From assembly GCF_013394855.1 (NCBI RefSeq), contig NZ_JABMLK010000002.1, positions 620,001 to 684,000 on the forward strand: DNA of 64,000 nt, given 5' to 3'. The translations under genes were made by a program, and so were the position numbers. Below the pieces are notes generated by a model. That model saw only the letters and a list, made by a program, of their open reading frames with translations, did not search any database and was not told where the DNA came from. The DNA is from Limnobaculum xujianqingii. GTDB taxonomy: Bacteria > Pseudomonadota > Gammaproteobacteria > Enterobacterales > Enterobacteriaceae. Positions 1 through 9,389 of this stretch are shown in pieces. Each line of letters opens with the position of its first letter. The stretch's first letter is position 1.

Positions 1-651
1 GACAGCCATTTGGCGAAACGCGCTGTTTATTTGTTTCTCGCCTCAGTGGTATTTATCGTTACCATGCTGATTTTCAAGCCAATAATTGGTCATAAAATAG
101 GTTCACGCGACATTATTATTATTACCATGTTTGTCACCACATTATTGATTGTTGTGACCTGCAATGTGAGTTTGAGAAGCATTAAAAAAGCCAGCCTGTT
201 TTCCGATGGCACAGAGTCGCTGGTGGTTATCCTTGGTATCGCTTGGCTGAGTGGTTCAATTATCGGTGCCTATATTCCTGAGATAAAAGAACAGACCGGT
301 GAAATTCTGAGGCAATATCCTGCGCTATTGGCGCTGGTGTTTTTTATTACCAGTGCGGCGTTGTTCAGCCACGGCGCAGCGGCAGCTTTGCTGATACCAA
401 TTGCTGCTTCGTTAGGCATTGAAGCTTCGACTATTGTCGGTGCTTTTGTCGCGATGAGCGCGATGTATATTACGAATATTTATCCAACGGCAGCTTATGC
501 GATTGCTGCCGATGATACGGGTTCTTATATGAGTAAACGTTGGAACGGTTCCTATTTGGTTAACCATCCTTTTATTTTACCGGGGTTGTGTGGGGTAGGC
601 GCTGCGTTACCCGTCGGTTTTTTTCTGGCTAACACGTTTATTGGTGGTTAG
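1..651 (+). CDS. Dcu-family C4-dicarboxylate transporter, C-terminal part
   Basis: The reading frame is open from the first base, so this is the last 216 residues of a gene that starts outside the window. The protein is strongly hydrophobic with about five or six membrane segments. The blocks GIAWLSGSIIGAYIPE, AAAALLIPIAASLG and the closing NHPFILPGL match the C-terminal half of the DcuA/DcuB anaerobic C4-dicarboxylate carriers, inner-membrane exchangers of fumarate, malate or aspartate for succinate. I cannot tell DcuA from DcuB types without the N-terminal half. A LysR regulator lies convergently downstream; whether it controls this gene is unknown. Confidence 0.8.
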   Translation, partial: DSHLAKRAVYLFLASVVFIVTMLIFKPIIGHKIGSRDIIIITMFVTTLLIVVTCNVSLRSIKKASLFSDGTESLVVILGIAWLSGSIIGAYIPEIKEQTGEILRQYPALLALVFFITSAALFSHGAAAALLIPIAASLGIEASTIVGAFVAMSAMYITNIYPTAAYAIAADDTGSYMSKRWNGSYLVNHPFILPGLCGVGAALPVGFFLANTFIGG

Positions 652-701
652 AACCAGAGAAATTGATATTCGGAAAGAGTATGCAAAATAAAGGCGTTTA
701 A

Positions 702-739
702 AACAAATCCCGATTGGGTAAAACCGATTGGGATTTGTT
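702..739. terminator. Stem-loop after the dcu gene
   Basis: AACAAATCCC (702-711) and GGGATTTGTT (730-739) form a perfect 10-bp stem with an 18-base loop between two convergent genes. There is no clear run of T after it, so termination by the intrinsic mechanism is only possible, not shown. Confidence 0.4.
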
Positions 740-834
740 CTATCAGCAATTAAAATTGTTGGCGCAAGCAGGTTCGACAAAGACGAAGGTAACACCACAA
801 GCGCGATGAATTTAGCTCACGATGAAACCCCACA

Positions 835-1653
835 CTACACACTCAACCCCTTCAATAACTGTTCGACAGCAGGGTTTTCCAGCGCTTGCACAGCATAGCA
901 AATACCTACCCGACGTATTAATGGATGGCCAGGCAGGGGACGGGAAGCTAAATCACAGCGTGTTTCTATTAACGGCTTCGGAGCAATGGTTAAGCCAAAG
1001 CCCGCTTCTACCAGATCCAGCGCCAGCATAAAGTTTCCTGCGTTGGCGGTGGGAGTACTGGCGGACGCGCCGTAAAACGGTAGAAATCGCTGGTGGGAAT
1101 CGTGAGTTGGGAACATCACCCACGGTTGATCGTGAAGTTGTTCGGTGGTCAGTATGGATTCCTGATTAAAGGGATGTGTTGCCGGAAAAGCCAGTTCATA
1201 ATTCTCGTCAAATAACGGAATAAACAGTTCATCTTCACAGCGTAAGCTTTCACAACCAAGTCGGATATCCCCGGTACAGCCCGGATCAAGGGTAAGCAGT
1301 AGGTCGGGCATACTGGTACGTGCTTTTTCCAACAAGGTTACCAGATGCAATGAGGCAATATCATGCTCGATACCAATAGTAAGCGGTGTCTTATCCCGGC
1401 GTTTGCGAAAACGCGATGCTAATGCCGTCATATCGTTAATCATGCGTCGGGCATGAGGGTAGAGCACTCGTGCATCTTCGGTTACGTCCACACCGCGGGT
1501 TTTACGGATGAATAAGGGGATCCCCAGATCGTCTTCCAGTGCCTTAATAGTGGCGGATAGCGCAGGCTGTGTCAGACTTAATAGTTGAGCGGCGCGAGTG
1601 ATATTGCGTTCTTCGAAAACGCAGATAAAGGCTTTGAGTTGACGCTTATCCAT
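835..1653 (-). CDS. LysR-family transcriptional regulator
   Basis: 272 residues. The N-terminal 60 residues are a typical LysR winged helix-turn-helix (ITRAAQLLSLTQPALSATIKALEDDLGIPLF), and the rest is a periplasmic-binding-like effector domain, slightly short for the family (usually 290-310). It is divergent from the short-chain dehydrogenase at 1762 with a 108-bp gap, the usual arrangement for a LysR protein and its target, so that gene is the most likely target. The effector is unknown. The start is the first ATG and has only a weak ribosome site (AAGAAA). Confidence 0.85.
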   Translation of the reverse strand: MDKRQLKAFICVFEERNITRAAQLLSLTQPALSATIKALEDDLGIPLFIRKTRGVDVTEDARVLYPHARRMINDMTALASRFRKRRDKTPLTIGIEHDIASLHLVTLLEKARTSMPDLLLTLDPGCTGDIRLGCESLRCEDELFIPLFDENYELAFPATHPFNQESILTTEQLHDQPWVMFPTHDSHQRFLPFYGASASTPTANAGNFMLALDLVEAGFGLTIAPKPLIETRCDLASRPLPGHPLIRRVGICYAVQALENPAVEQLLKGLSV

Positions 1654-1761
1654 AGAAATTTCTTATGACGGTGAAAGAAATAAACCATTTTTCACTAAAT
1701 TCATTCGGATTTAAAGTAGCGGCATGACATTTGTCATCATTATTATTTATGAGGAACACCA

Positions 1762-2496
1762 ATGAGTATTGCATCTAAACCTTTAATCGTTATCACTGGT
1801 GCCAGTTCTGGTATAGGTCTGGCGACGGCTAAGCTGTTGTCTGCAAAAGGTCATGCGCTGCTGCTGTTGGCTCGTCGTATTGAGCGTATGACGGCGTTGA
1901 ATTTGCCAAATACGCTATGTCACGCTGTAGATGTGACTGACCGTGATGCGTTTGCCGCTGCGGTAAAAGATGCTGAACAGAAATTTGGTCCAGTGGATGC
2001 GCTGGTAAATAATGCCGGGGTGATGTTACTGGGCAATATTGAGCAGCAGAACCCGAATGAATGGGATCAAATGCTGGATGTGAACGTCAAAGGTTTACTG
2101 AACGGTGTTCATGCGGTAACGGAAGGAATGATTGCGCGTAAAGCAGGAACCATCATTAATATCAGTTCCGTGGCTGGTCGTAAAACTTTCCCTAACCACG
2201 TGGTCTATGTAGGTACTAAATTTGCGGTGCATGGCATGTCTGAAAACCTGCGGGAAGAGCTTTCGCCGCATAATGTGCGTGTAGTGGTGATTGCCCCTGG
2301 GGCGGTGGAAACGGAGCTGTTAAGCCATACCACCAGTGATGAAATCAAAACCGGCTATCAGGCATGGAAACAGGATATGGGTGGTAAAGTACTGAGCCCG
2401 GAAGACGTGGCCAATGCGATTGATTTTGCTTATTCTCAACCGCAATATGTCTGTATTCGTGAAATCGTGCTGGCGGCTACCCGTCAGGGCGCTTAA
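1762..2496 (+). CDS. SDR-family NAD(P)-dependent oxidoreductase
   Basis: 244 residues, the normal size of a classical short-chain dehydrogenase. It shows the nucleotide-binding TGASSGIG near residue 13, the structural NNAG near residue 87, a catalytic Ser in NISSVAG and the catalytic YVGTK (Tyr-x-x-x-Lys) followed by the HGMSENLREEL helix. These features make it a cytoplasmic oxidoreductase; the substrate cannot be read from the sequence. The start has a good ribosome site (GAGGAAC, 6 bases before ATG). It is transcribed divergently from a LysR gene and ends in a bidirectional terminator. Confidence 0.88.
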   Translation: MSIASKPLIVITGASSGIGLATAKLLSAKGHALLLLARRIERMTALNLPNTLCHAVDVTDRDAFAAAVKDAEQKFGPVDALVNNAGVMLLGNIEQQNPNEWDQMLDVNVKGLLNGVHAVTEGMIARKAGTIINISSVAGRKTFPNHVVYVGTKFAVHGMSENLREELSPHNVRVVVIAPGAVETELLSHTTSDEIKTGYQAWKQDMGGKVLSPEDVANAIDFAYSQPQYVCIREIVLAATRQGA

Positions 2497-2508
2497 TAAC
2501 GGTTGATT

Positions 2509-2536
2509 AAAACAGGGGGGATTTTTCCCCTGTTTT
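2509..2536. terminator. Bidirectional intrinsic terminator
   Basis: AAAACAGGGG and CCCCTGTTTT pair around a loop of GGATTTTT between two convergent genes. The A tract on one side and the T tract on the other serve both strands. Confidence 0.75.
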
Positions 2537-2548
2537 ATTGAATAACAT

Positions 2549-3124
2549 TTACTGATTCAACCAGATTTGTCCTTCAGCTTTCATGGTTTGTTCCAGTTCA
2601 CTTCCACGTGTGGCGAACACACGATTGACTGGAAAACCGCTCTTTTCCAAAATATAGGCAAGAGCAGCATATTCTCGCGGATATTTTGCCGTTAAAGATT
2701 GATCAACCTCCACCAATCCTAATGGAAACGTAAATGTTCCCATATCATATACGCTCTGACGTTTGAGCAGTTTCCAGATGCCATTACGCTTTTCTGCCAA
2801 ATCATAAAAGCGATTATGTACGTTACAACCAAGATTGAGTTTGACATTCTCGCCAATAATCATCGCATTGGTTTCAACGATGGCTTTGTCACCATTAAAT
2901 CTGATGATCGGTGCGCCAATCAGATGCTTAGTCCGCAGGTCTGATTTTCCCATACGCATAGAGCCATTAACGAACTCGCTGAATAATCCTTCAAACCAGG
3001 TGATTTCAATCGTACCGTCAGGGTGAAATAAGCTGCGTAATTGTTCCCATTGACCGAGATCCCGGTGTATCCAGCCATTAATTAAGTCAGCGATTTGTGT
3101 GCGATCTTCAAGGTTGTTTTGCAT
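2549..3124 (-). CDS. SnoaL/NTF2-like protein
   Basis: 191 residues from the ATG at 3124, which follows GAGAAG; an in-frame GTG at 3136 would add four residues but has no ribosome site. The sequence starts with a helix typical of the SnoaL-like cone fold (IADLINGWIHRDLGQWEQLRSLF), then LFHPDGTIEI and a KHLIGAP stretch. Proteins of this fold act as small cytoplasmic hydratases, dehydratases or ligand binders, and the specific reaction is not predictable here. It is divergent from the LysR gene at 3240, which probably regulates it. Confidence 0.7.
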   Translation of the reverse strand: MQNNLEDRTQIADLINGWIHRDLGQWEQLRSLFHPDGTIEITWFEGLFSEFVNGSMRMGKSDLRTKHLIGAPIIRFNGDKAIVETNAMIIGENVKLNLGCNVHNRFYDLAEKRNGIWKLLKRQSVYDMGTFTFPLGLVEVDQSLTAKYPREYAALAYILEKSGFPVNRVFATRGSELEQTMKAEGQIWLNQ

Positions 3125-3239
3125 GATGCTTCTCACTTTGAATACTGAGTTATTGGTATCTACTCTAGTGGTAAATTAAAATAAGACAAATATATAGATT
3201 TGACTGATTCATCATATTTATTGATTAAAGGTAACGGAT

Positions 3240-4124
3240 ATGGATTTGCGCCACTTGCGGTATTTTTTAGCGGTTGCTGAAGAGGGGCATTTTGGTCGCG
3301 CAGCTGAGCGACTGAACATTGTTCAACCTGCATTGAGCATGCAGATACGGGCACTGGAAGATGAGCTTGGTGGCCCTTTGTTTGCCCGAACCAGCCGGCG
3401 CGTGGAGCTAACCGAAGCCGGGAAGTTACTGCAAGTAGAAGCCCAACGTACTCTGGAACAGGCAGAACATGCCAGAACCATAGTACAGCGTTTATTAAGG
3501 GGTGAAACGGGTTGTGTGCGGGTAGGTTTCGCTGGAAACGCCGTTTTTAGCGGCAAGCTGATGAAGGATTTACGCGCTTTTCGTAAAACCTATCCCAATG
3601 CGGAATTGATTGTTCGGGAAATGCCACCACAGGCGCAGGTGGAAGCTATTATGGGTGGGCGGATAGATATTGGTTATGCACCGGATCACAACACCATGCA
3701 TAACCCGACACTGATTTGTGAACAGATAGGCAGCTGGAACCGAATGGTAGCGTTGTCCTGCGATCATCCATTAACCAGTGAACCTCATTTGACGACGGCT
3801 ATTCTGGCTGAGGAACCGCTGATTCTTTACGATACCCATGATGCTGATGAGAGGCTGTACCGAACGCTAAGCAGGCTATCAGGCCGTGAACCGCATGTAA
3901 CACATCGTTCGACTTCTACGCTCAGCGTTCTGGCGCTGGCTGCTGCCGGACTGGGTGTAGCCCTTGTGCCTGAGCCTTTGTCGCAGGTGGCAATTCCGGG
4001 GCTAATCTATCGAACGTTAAATGAACCAGAGCTTTCAGCCAGTTTGATGTTGCTCAGTCGTGCGGATGAAACCAATGGCGCGGTCCAAGCCTTTCTGGCT
4101 TTGATACGTTCTGATAGCTTATGA
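3240..4124 (+). CDS. LysR-family transcriptional regulator
   Basis: 294 residues, full length for the family. The helix-turn-helix covers about residues 1-60 (FGRAAERLNIVQPALSMQIR), followed by a linker helix and the effector-binding domain. The start ATG follows AAAGGTAACGGAT. It is divergent from the SnoaL-like gene (115-bp gap), which is its probable target. Its 3' end converges on the last gene of the pilus operon, so it marks the left border of that region. Confidence 0.88.
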   Translation: MDLRHLRYFLAVAEEGHFGRAAERLNIVQPALSMQIRALEDELGGPLFARTSRRVELTEAGKLLQVEAQRTLEQAEHARTIVQRLLRGETGCVRVGFAGNAVFSGKLMKDLRAFRKTYPNAELIVREMPPQAQVEAIMGGRIDIGYAPDHNTMHNPTLICEQIGSWNRMVALSCDHPLTSEPHLTTAILAEEPLILYDTHDADERLYRTLSRLSGREPHVTHRSTSTLSVLALAAAGLGVALVPEPLSQVAIPGLIYRTLNEPELSASLMLLSRADETNGAVQAFLALIRSDSL

Positions 4125-4143
4125 AGATATCAACCAACATGCT

Positions 4144-4800
4144 TTAATTTCCTCTTAATTCATTAATCCGTTTGGTTGATTTATTGGATTTATAATCGGA
4201 GACGCGTGCACTTTTATCTTCAATTTTTTCATCGGAAGATTTCTGTGTTCCTGTTCTGTCGTTTTGTCTTGCGCCAGATTTGGTTGATATCACCGGGATT
4301 GCCTGTGCGTTATCAATCCGTTCTGATGATATGCCTGATTCAGCGGTGACGATTTTATCGACATAGCTAATGTTCTTTGTGCCTTCCCCTTTAAATCCAC
4401 GGGTAAAATTCCCGCTGTAGTAGCAAGAATAAGACGCTAATAGCGCATCTCTTTGGGTTGGGAATTGCGATAACGCGCGTTGATAGCACTCATTGAATAT
4501 TTTTGAGGCCACGCGTAAGTTTTCGCAGGGCTCAAATGCCTGTTCAAAGGTTAAACTGTATTTGGGCAGGTTATGAAGATTAACCTGCCCAATACCCATG
4601 GAAAAATTCCACCCGCCTTGATGCAGCATTTGCGCCGTTGCCAGCGCTTCTTGTTTATTTTTGGGCTGCCTGACAAGATAACCATCAACAATACCGATAG
4701 CGTAAGGATTGTGGTTCGATTCAACTTTAGTAATGGCAACGAGCGTTTGAGGGGAGATATCCGGTGCACATTGCGCGGCTAAAAGAAAAATATCAAGCAT
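4144..4800 (-). CDS. VirB1-like lytic transglycosylase (last gene of the pilus operon)
   Basis: 218 residues from the ATG at 4800; a GTG at 4806 is an alternative. The first 150 residues resemble the VirB1 branch of soluble lytic transglycosylases: CAPDISPQTLVAITKVESN, with the catalytic Glu in VESN, then NPYAIGIVDG, and SMGIGQVN. The C-terminal 60 residues are polar and rich in Lys, Ser and Asp, probably disordered. These enzymes cut peptidoglycan glycan strands to let a secretion or pilus machine through the wall. VirB1 proteins usually belong to type IV secretion loci, so its place after tadG and an RCC1 gene is notable. No clear signal peptide is visible. Confidence 0.75.
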   Translation of the reverse strand: MLDIFLLAAQCAPDISPQTLVAITKVESNHNPYAIGIVDGYLVRQPKNKQEALATAQMLHQGGWNFSMGIGQVNLHNLPKYSLTFEQAFEPCENLRVASKIFNECYQRALSQFPTQRDALLASYSCYYSGNFTRGFKGEGTKNISYVDKIVTAESGISSERIDNAQAIPVISTKSGARQNDRTGTQKSSDEKIEDKSARVSDYKSNKSTKRINELRGN

Positions 4801-4891
4801 TTGCACGATCCATGGCTAAGTTATCGTAAAGCGTCAGTAGCATTAAGGTAATAAAGTGATGTGCGGTTATATTGAGGCGGTGTTAATGGCC

Positions 4892-6157
4892 TTAATCATC
4901 CTCTAACAAGAACGTCATTTCTTCACCTGGCCAGGGGATATTTTTGGTACTGTTCGGAAGCAGTTTATAAGCCGCGCCATAACCAACGGCATAGGCTTTG
5001 CCGTCGAACGTCCAGTAGTAGAGATGCTCTTTGCCGCCACCAAAGCCTTCAATGACGCCATGAGGTGATTCACGCAAAGTGGGTTTGTGCCCATAGATGT
5101 CAAATGCAGAGCCGGAAGTTTGCCCCCAGGTATAGAATTTACCCGATTTAGTCAGGGCGGCAGAGCCAACATATCGGCCATAAAGGTAAGCCACATTGTC
5201 TAAAACTTTTCTGGGTGTCGCGCTGTTGTTGGTATAATGTGTTGAACCATTGCTGGTTTGTCCGACAGATGCACCGCGTCCCCAGCCCCATACCTCTCCA
5301 TTATTCAGCAAAACCTGACCCCAGGCGTTTCCACCGGTGATTTGTATAATATTATTGGGATTAATGCCTGACAGAGTAAATTCACGAGGCGTAGTTACAT
5401 ATTCATGACCGGAACAAATTGATTTCCCTGTCATAACGCCAAGCTCACAGTCTTCGTTATCTCCCCAACCCATGACTTTGCCGGAATGAGTGACAACATA
5501 GGCTGTTTCATAAGCAACACCCAGTAAACGCGCTTTTTCGCCTTTTAAATCAACTTCATGTACAGTGCCAGGCTGCTTTGCATTTTTTAAGTAAGATGTT
5601 CTTAAGCCGTCACCACGCTGACCGTAAATACCATGCCCCCAGGTATAAACCTTACCGTCTTCACCCATGGTGGCTGAGAAGTATTCTCCGGCGCCAATGA
5701 TGGTGATTTTCTTTCCATTTAATACCTTACAAGGTGTCGTGACATAACCCGTGCCGCATCCGGTCTCACCGTAGCCGCTTTGTCCCCATCCCCAGACGTC
5801 ACCATTCTCATCCAGAGCAATCATATGATAAGCACCCGCGGTTAATGCGACGATTTTAATGTTTTGCTCGGAGAATATTTTTACTTTAGTCGGTGCGGAT
5901 CTCTGGTTAACCACCATGGTTCCATTACCCTGTTGGCCTGAGCCGCGAAAACCCCACACCCAAACTTCGCCATTATGTATGGAGAGCCCGGTATCAAGGG
6001 ATGAGCCGGTAGGCATAAAATTGCCCGCGGAATTTGGCTCATTGTCCCCCGGTAGAATGGAGTCTCCCGCGTAAAGAGGGGGACAGAGTATCAGCCCGGA
6101 TAAGCATAATAAAATCGCTAACTTTGCTTTTTTCTGTTTAATGAATCTCATAATCAT
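4892..6157 (-). CDS. Exported RCC1-repeat beta-propeller protein
   Basis: 421 residues. Residues 1-30 form a signal peptide (KKAKLAILLCLSGLILCPPLYA). The remainder holds about six or seven copies of the RCC1 motif, seen as VWGWGQSGYGETG, VYTWGHGIYGQRG, VMGWGDNEDCELG, VWGWGRGASVG and FYTWGQTSG. RCC1 repeats fold into a seven-bladed propeller that binds other proteins. Because it is exported and lies next to tadG in the pilus operon, it may be a surface or periplasmic accessory of the pilus, such as a tip or adhesin component; this is inference. The ATG has the ribosome site GAGGTG. Confidence 0.8.
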   Translation of the reverse strand: MIMRFIKQKKAKLAILLCLSGLILCPPLYAGDSILPGDNEPNSAGNFMPTGSSLDTGLSIHNGEVWVWGFRGSGQQGNGTMVVNQRSAPTKVKIFSEQNIKIVALTAGAYHMIALDENGDVWGWGQSGYGETGCGTGYVTTPCKVLNGKKITIIGAGEYFSATMGEDGKVYTWGHGIYGQRGDGLRTSYLKNAKQPGTVHEVDLKGEKARLLGVAYETAYVVTHSGKVMGWGDNEDCELGVMTGKSICSGHEYVTTPREFTLSGINPNNIIQITGGNAWGQVLLNNGEVWGWGRGASVGQTSNGSTHYTNNSATPRKVLDNVAYLYGRYVGSAALTKSGKFYTWGQTSGSAFDIYGHKPTLRESPHGVIEGFGGGKEHLYYWTFDGKAYAVGYGAAYKLLPNSTKNIPWPGEEMTFLLEDD

Positions 6158-6227
6158 AATTCACCTCGTAACAACGTCCTGTTTATATTCAGAATGAAAG
6201 TGTGGGTTAACGGGATATCGAAATAGG

Positions 6228-8099
6228 TTATTTCTGGTCATTCCGAATGTAATATCCCGTTTCAACGCCAATAATGGATTTTAATGTGCTGATAAGTGAG
6301 GAGTAGTCAGTGGCTGTATGGACATATTGGGTGCTGTCAGTTTCTGTCTCGCCTTTAGCGCAGTATTTCCCCCAAAAAGCAATGCGTTCAGCGTTGGTGT
6401 AATCATCATTAATTGATACATAGTGAATCTCTGCTGTTTCTGCGACGACACCAATTTTATTGGCGGCATACAGTGATTCGCTCTTCAGACCTGACTTAAT
6501 GGCATCGCACATTCCTCGGGAGTGAAGCTCTGTTGAAACAATGGCGGGGTCAACTTCATCTTCACCATCAGAAATAACAATAATGACTTTTTTGGTATTT
6601 TGACCCGCGGCAATAATAGGGACGGAACGCAATAGTCCAACCGAGCTATCTGTACCGCCACCGGCAGCCATTTTCATGAAATCGGAGACCAGGTTTTCTT
6701 TCTCTGAACTATTGGTGGTAAGCGGAATGAGAAACGCACGGGATTGAGCTGATGAAAAGCTGGCGGCCATGTTCTTTTCCGCCTGTTCCTGAGTCAGGCT
6801 ATCACTCACGGTATATAAAGGTGTTGCTGACTGGCACATGCCGGTAAAGGCCCGGTATTCATACATATTAGGGGCCCAGGGTTGGATAAACTCCTGTACA
6901 TTGCTGTGACTAAAAAGATTGTTGATATCTATGGTTGCGTCATAGTTGATAGTCAGGCTGTTAACTATGGATGAGCGCTCAAGGGATGAAGCTCCACGCA
7001 TGGTTTTGGTTAAATCGACAACACGATTATATTGATCATTAAATTTCTGCTGGTTAGTTGAAGTGAAAATACTTCGGGTAGAATCTTGCTCGCAACTGAA
7101 AAGATACAGGCCGGTTGTTACGCCTGATGGGGTATTATGAACACACCATCCTCGCTGCTGTAAATCGCCGATATCCTGCTCTAGCGATTCACCGACGATA
7201 AAGCGATAGTACAGATATCTTGACCGGTCAGTATTATAAAGTATGGTATTTTTGTTGCTGTCATAATCCGGATATTGAGTTTGCATAATGTGTTTATTAG
7301 CCCAAAACGCATAATCAATATTGGCTGGAGAATAAGTTGAACGTGGGACATAGAGTGCGGAGCAACCAATTAATTCACCACCGGCTTCATTTTTTTGATT
7401 TTTATAAGCTAATGCGGCATTGACTGCATTTTCTACTTTAAAAGGAACCCCTAAATCAAAAGGAACAAGCGCAAATTGCGAGTCTGAATGTTTACTTCCG
7501 CTAATGACATCGTTGACTACAGTTTTAAGCATATCTAAGCGAGTGGTCGCTAAACCGTTTGAATCGGTATAGCTTGAATTCATGGTATCTGAAAAATCAA
7601 CCACGAAAACATAATCGGCAGGGGTGGCATTGGTAGTGATAAACTTTCTCGCATTACCACTGTTATCGCCCTGATTACCCACATTAATGTTTTTATCAAA
7701 ACTGGGAAAACCCAGATCTGACACGGGTAATAAAGCCGGAAGGTTGACAGAAGCAATCAGGCTATAGTCAACATAGCCTTCTCTATCAATATTATCTGTC
7801 ATGGTGATATCTAAATGCTGGAGCTGCTCGGAATTATCCGGTAAATAAAAACCAATATATTCTTTTGCTATCGCTTTATTGGCATTACGTGCACGCTCAT
7901 CGACAAGTCGATTATCTATCGCCGCGATGGCTAATATCGCTTCACTGGTGGCGTCGGCCAGCCGGGCTTTTCTGTTTAAGGCTAAAGAGCCATCAAGCGC
8001 AAAAGCCACAGAGGCAAGTAAAAACGGGAAAATGATAACGTATACAATAGCAATGGCGCCGCTTTCAGACATAAATATTGTGCGTAGCTGTTTCATCAT
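6228..8099 (-). CDS. tadG: TadG-like minor pilin / pilus protein with VWA domain
   Basis: 623 residues from the ATG at 8099, preceded by GGGTGATC; upstream in-frame starts run into the tadF end. The N-terminus has the pseudopilin-like hydrophobic segment (SGAIAIVYVIIFPFLLASVAFALDG) typical of TadE/TadG proteins. From about residue 150 there is a von Willebrand factor A domain with a metal site (VVDFSDTMNSS) and a late VIISDGEDE. TadG is an envelope component needed for Flp pilus assembly. The MIDAS motif is DxSxT rather than DxSxS. It follows tadE and tadF, as in other tad loci. Confidence 0.85.
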   Translation of the reverse strand: MMKQLRTIFMSESGAIAIVYVIIFPFLLASVAFALDGSLALNRKARLADATSEAILAIAAIDNRLVDERARNANKAIAKEYIGFYLPDNSEQLQHLDITMTDNIDREGYVDYSLIASVNLPALLPVSDLGFPSFDKNINVGNQGDNSGNARKFITTNATPADYVFVVDFSDTMNSSYTDSNGLATTRLDMLKTVVNDVISGSKHSDSQFALVPFDLGVPFKVENAVNAALAYKNQKNEAGGELIGCSALYVPRSTYSPANIDYAFWANKHIMQTQYPDYDSNKNTILYNTDRSRYLYYRFIVGESLEQDIGDLQQRGWCVHNTPSGVTTGLYLFSCEQDSTRSIFTSTNQQKFNDQYNRVVDLTKTMRGASSLERSSIVNSLTINYDATIDINNLFSHSNVQEFIQPWAPNMYEYRAFTGMCQSATPLYTVSDSLTQEQAEKNMAASFSSAQSRAFLIPLTTNSSEKENLVSDFMKMAAGGGTDSSVGLLRSVPIIAAGQNTKKVIIVISDGEDEVDPAIVSTELHSRGMCDAIKSGLKSESLYAANKIGVVAETAEIHYVSINDDYTNAERIAFWGKYCAKGETETDSTQYVHTATDYSSLISTLKSIIGVETGYYIRNDQK

Positions 8100-8157
8100 G
8101 TGATCACCCAATAAATTATTCCGTAAGATATTTAAGAAATAATGATTCCCTGTCTTT

Positions 8158-8778
8158 TTAAATTCTTGAAATAACCACGTCACTGGTTGCTAAGTCAGGC
8201 AATATTTCGTTATTGAAGGCGTGAGTAAATCGTTTAAAAATGCTGGCTTCATTAGGGATACATACGCTAACGCGATAAATTGGCACCCATCGACCGGTAC
8301 TTGTCGCATAGGGAGAAAGGCCTTTTAGTTCAGTAATATCTACGGATTTTTTAATTAATTGGCATACATTATTGCCGGCAGTAAAGGAGAGGGTTTTACT
8401 CACGCGCGCTGAGGCATTATTTTCTGGATCCAAAGGGTCTGGTGCGAGATAAAGTGCATCAATAGCAATAGTCAGGTTAGGCTCATGCAACAGAGTTTGG
8501 CCAACGGATAATAACTGGTTAACCTCTTCTTGTGTTATGTCTTCATCGGATTGATAAAGCGCTGCTCTTTCCCTTATCATTGTCGCCAGCGAATGGCTGG
8601 TGCGATCGAGTCGTCCTTGCTTGGTGATGGTAATACCAAAGTCCGTGACCAGATACATAATAAGAATGAAAGAGATCATAACAATCGCAAACTCAACGCT
8701 AACCGAACCATTTTCGGATTTAATATTTTTACTTGCGTGTTTTAAATAAGACGCTTTGATTTTATTATTCGTTAACAT
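8158..8778 (-). CDS. tadF: TadF-like minor pseudopilin
   Basis: 206 residues. After a short basic leader comes ENGSVSVEFAIVMISFILIMYLV, a TadE-family prepilin segment: Gly before the cleavage point, Glu at the fifth or sixth position, then a hydrophobic helix. The remaining 150 residues are the soluble domain. TadE and TadF are minor pseudopilins processed by the prepilin peptidase and required for Flp pilus formation. The start codon overlaps the tadE stop by one base, so translation is coupled. Confidence 0.8.
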   Translation of the reverse strand: MLTNNKIKASYLKHASKNIKSENGSVSVEFAIVMISFILIMYLVTDFGITITKQGRLDRTSHSLATMIRERAALYQSDEDITQEEVNQLLSVGQTLLHEPNLTIAIDALYLAPDPLDPENNASARVSKTLSFTAGNNVCQLIKKSVDITELKGLSPYATSTGRWVPIYRVSVCIPNEASIFKRFTHAFNNEILPDLATSDVVISRI

Positions 8779-9287
8779 TATTTATTATCCCTCTGGTATT
8801 CCTGGACATAAACAACCGTTCTTTGCAAATAAGAATTTAACGTAGCCGTAGGCATAAAAGAAAAAAGAAGCGTGTAGTGATAGCCAACATTATATATAGC
8901 CAGTGATTTCTGGTCAGGGTTATTATCACAGTTACCGGTTATAACATCATTAATCGTGCTGCAATAGTTGACATCAACATAAAGATTTTCATCTCGTGTT
9001 AATAATGGCCAGAAAGGAATATCAGTATTTAATTTACGATAAAAGACGGCCTGATAGTCTTCTTCAGTCAGGGTTGATATGGCTGCATAACGACTTGCTT
9101 CCGCCACCGCGAGATCTAATGCGGAAGAAATATAAACAATTCGACAGAGTTCAAATATTAAAAGAATAATGAAAATTAAAGGAATAAATATCAGTGAAAT
9201 TTCAACCGCAACTGCACCTTTTTCCTCTTTGAGTGTAGCAGGTACTTTTTTATTAATAGCAAACATAATTCTTGAGTAATTAATCAT
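8778..9287 (-). CDS. tadE: TadE-like minor pseudopilin
   Basis: 169 residues from the ATG at 9287; the longer frame to 9323 starts with TTG and lacks a ribosome site. It contains EEKGAVAVEISLIFIPLIFIILLIFELCRIV, the TadE signature: Gly then a hydrophobic helix with Glu near position five. The C-terminal part carries two cysteines (YCSTINDVITGNC) that could form a disulfide in the periplasm. The gene lies 102 bp after the protoglobin gene and overlaps tadF by one base. Confidence 0.82.
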   Translation of the reverse strand: MINYSRIMFAINKKVPATLKEEKGAVAVEISLIFIPLIFIILLIFELCRIVYISSALDLAVAEASRYAAISTLTEEDYQAVFYRKLNTDIPFWPLLTRDENLYVDVNYCSTINDVITGNCDNNPDQKSLAIYNVGYHYTLLFSFMPTATLNSYLQRTVVYVQEYQRDNK

Positions 9288-9389
9288 AATAAACCCAACG
9301 TATAATTTACTAATGGATATCAATTGAAATAGAGATATTCGGAGTTTTGTCTAATCAATTAATATTAGAGAAATAGAAAGAAACAATTT

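Noticed and set aside
702..739. Strong terminator for dcu
   Set aside because: The stem is good but a T tract is missing; kept only as a low-confidence hairpin.
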